From assembly GCA_028825055.1 (NCBI GenBank), contig JAPKAW010000072.1, positions 1-8,324 on the forward strand: a stretch of 8,324 nucleotides of DNA. The letters are read 5' to 3'. Below, piece by piece: positions 7,233 through 8,324 of this stretch. Source of the stretch: Flavobacteriales bacterium. Lineage in GTDB: Bacteria > Bacteroidota > Bacteroidia > Flavobacteriales_D > Sanyastnellaceae. The stretch's first letter is position 1. The number at the start of each line of letters is the position of its first letter. The translations under genes were made by a program, and so were the position numbers. The notes under the pieces are model-generated. The model was not told the origin of the DNA. It did not search any database and saw only the letters and a program-made list of their open reading frames with translations.

Positions 7233-8141
7233 CTAAGGTAAGGGTTGAAGTTCGACTGTCGCGAGTGCTTCTTTGACCCACGAGAAGCGTTTGAATTTTC
7301 GGGGTGGAGAAGCCTCAACTTTGACCAATTGATGCGTTATAGGATGTGTGAATTCAAGTCGATAAGCGCACAATAGTAAGCCGTGCCCTGCATAATGAGC
7401 TCCATTCCCATACCGGTCATCCCCAACAATCCCGTGCTGGATCGCGTACAAGTGTTTTCGAATTTGATGTGTCCGCCCGCTTCCGGTCGCCACGCAAATC
7501 AGGCTGCCTTCTCCGCGCGTTGGGATGTTTCCTGTTGCCCAACACAGCGTTGCCGTATAGGCCGATTTATTTTCCAATGGGAGATGAATTTTCAATTCTG
7601 CAGGAGATTTTCCATGAACGATGGCGAGGTAGTGCTTTTTTATTCGTTCATTTTTGAAATCAACATTTAGCTCCTGAAGCGCTTTGGAAGTGCGTCCAAA
7701 AACAATCCATCCACTCGTGGCAAAATCAAGACGGTGAGCCGGCTCAGGGTGTCCTAAAGAATCCGCTAAAGTTCCGATTTTTGCCCAGGTCGCCACTTGC
7801 GATCGAAGGGAGGTTTGGTGGTTTCCACTAGTATGGAGGCCAGCGGGCTTCCAGACTACAAGAATGGCATCGTCCTCGAATCCAATGTGCAGTGGAACCG
7901 GAATTTTTACGATTTGGATTTGCTTTGCTTGGAGCAAAGTGATGCGGTCTCCATTGTGGACCCAATCGCCAGTTCTTCCAACGACGTCATTGAGTAGCAC
8001 CCTTTCGCGCTCAATGGCTTTTTTACAGCCTTTCTTGCTTGCAATCCAATCTCCCGCCAACGATGGAAGTGCATCTTGCAACCTCAGTTCTTTCGAAAAA
8101 TTTGCAGCGGTAAAGTGGGCCAAAGGGGCTCCTTGATTCAT
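7233..8141 (-). CDS. RluA-family RNA pseudouridine synthase
   Basis: This 302-residue enzyme isomerises uridine to pseudouridine in rRNA or tRNA. An S4-like RNA-binding region occupies about 18-70 (ending VHNGDRITLL). The catalytic domain follows, with WKPAGLHT (97-104), the RluA signature HRLDFATSG (136-144) holding the catalytic Asp139, GSGRTHQIRKH (220-230) and GDDRYGNG (240-247). The motif has FA where many members have R-D or K-x before TSG, but the Asp, Arg and TSG are intact. The target site cannot be assigned to RluA, RluC or RluD. ATG 8141 is chosen because its first four bases (ATGA) contain the stop codon of the upstream prolyl oligopeptidase gene, which suggests translational coupling. 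An in-frame start at 8282 exists, but it would read through that gene's coding region and give a Trp/Arg-rich segment with no family match. Confidence 0.9.
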   Translation of the reverse strand: MNQGAPLAHFTAANFSKELRLQDALPSLAGDWIASKKGCKKAIERERVLLNDVVGRTGDWVHNGDRITLLQAKQIQIVKIPVPLHIGFEDDAILVVWKPAGLHTSGNHQTSLRSQVATWAKIGTLADSLGHPEPAHRLDFATSGWIVFGRTSKALQELNVDFKNERIKKHYLAIVHGKSPAELKIHLPLENKSAYTATLCWATGNIPTRGEGSLICVATGSGRTHQIRKHLYAIQHGIVGDDRYGNGAHYAGHGLLLCAYRLEFTHPITHQLVKVEASPPRKFKRFSWVKEALATVELQPLP

Positions 8142-8324
8142 GGAGTCCCGAGTCCCATTGCGTCGAGCATGAACGCCCACTTGTCCGCCTGTTCGTCGAT
8201 TATTTTCGATGTCGGTTTGCCAGCTCCATGGCCAGCATTGCGATCGATACGGATGAGTACCGGACTTTGACCAATGTGGCATGCTTGAAGCCGCGCTGCG
8301 AATTTGAAGGAATGGGCGGGTACC
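8138..8324 (-). CDS. Prolyl oligopeptidase (S9A), C-terminal end, partial
   Basis: The last 61 codons of a gene that continues beyond the right edge are read from 8323 to the TGA at 8140-8138. The fragment starts VPAHSFKFAARLQ, continues PVLIRIDRNAGHGAGKPTSK and ends in a helix, AFMLDAMGLG. This matches the C-terminus of prolyl endopeptidases. In porcine prolyl oligopeptidase the corresponding segments are VVPLHSLKF, just after the catalytic Asp, and AGHGAGKPT with the catalytic His680. The His (residue 32 of the fragment) is therefore present, while the catalytic Asp and Ser lie outside the window. The enzyme cleaves proline-containing short peptides on the C-terminal side of Pro. The localisation is unknown because the N-terminus is missing. 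It overlaps the pseudouridine synthase start by the ATGA junction. Confidence 0.92.
   Translation of the reverse strand, partial: VPAHSFKFAARLQACHIGQSPVLIRIDRNAGHGAGKPTSKIIDEQADKWAFMLDAMGLGTP

Noticed and set aside
8142..8282. Forty-seven extra N-terminal codons of the pseudouridine synthase (start at 8282)
   Set aside because: The same bases encode the clear prolyl oligopeptidase C-terminus in another frame; the extra residues are Trp/Arg-rich with no match.

Overview
The window comes from a free-living, probably marine or aquatic, member of the Bacteroidota, most likely Flavobacteriales or a relative. The main evidence is the large secreted protein at 2588-5482. It has a type IX secretion (T9SS) type A C-terminal sorting domain and repeats of the form GCxDxxACNYxxxAxxDDGSC, both typical of that phylum. 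A perfect Bacteroidota -7 promoter box (TAnnTTTG) precedes this gene, and no clear Shine-Dalgarno sequence precedes the starts examined, which also fits. The genus cannot be determined from this window.

Layout, left to right: a TerC-family membrane protein (7-771, +) converges with an asparagine synthetase B gene (783-2468, -), with only 11 bases between the stop codons. A 119-base divergent intergenic region (2469-2587) separates asnB from the secreted subtilisin-like (S8) multidomain protein (2588-5482, +). That gene converges on a leftward cluster, and a perfect 8-bp inverted repeat lies in the 32-base gap between them. Read in the direction of transcription from the right edge, the cluster holds the C-terminal end of a prolyl oligopeptidase (8138 to beyond 8324), an RluA-type pseudouridine synthase (7233-8141), a PlsC-type acyltransferase (6456-7208) and a SAM-dependent methyltransferase (5515-6396). 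The first two overlap as ATGA and the next gaps are 24 and 59 bases, so the four may be one transcript. Their roles (peptide cleavage, RNA modification, phospholipid acylation, methylation of an unknown substrate) do not form an obvious pathway.

The gene complement is mostly ordinary and I see no defence, mobile or novel multigene system. The item most worth a second look is the S8 protein. It keeps the His and Ser motifs of the catalytic triad, but the first-triad Asp motif reads VAVLEGGG, with Glu/Gly where D-[ST]-G is expected. The C-terminal fragment of prolyl oligopeptidase at the right edge has no start in the window and is easily missed, but its catalytic-His segment is unmistakable. 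Two starts on the minus strand were moved inward (6516 to 6396 and 8282 to 8141), because the longer versions run into well-supported neighbouring genes. No gene-free stretch exceeds 300 bases; the longest is 2469-2587.
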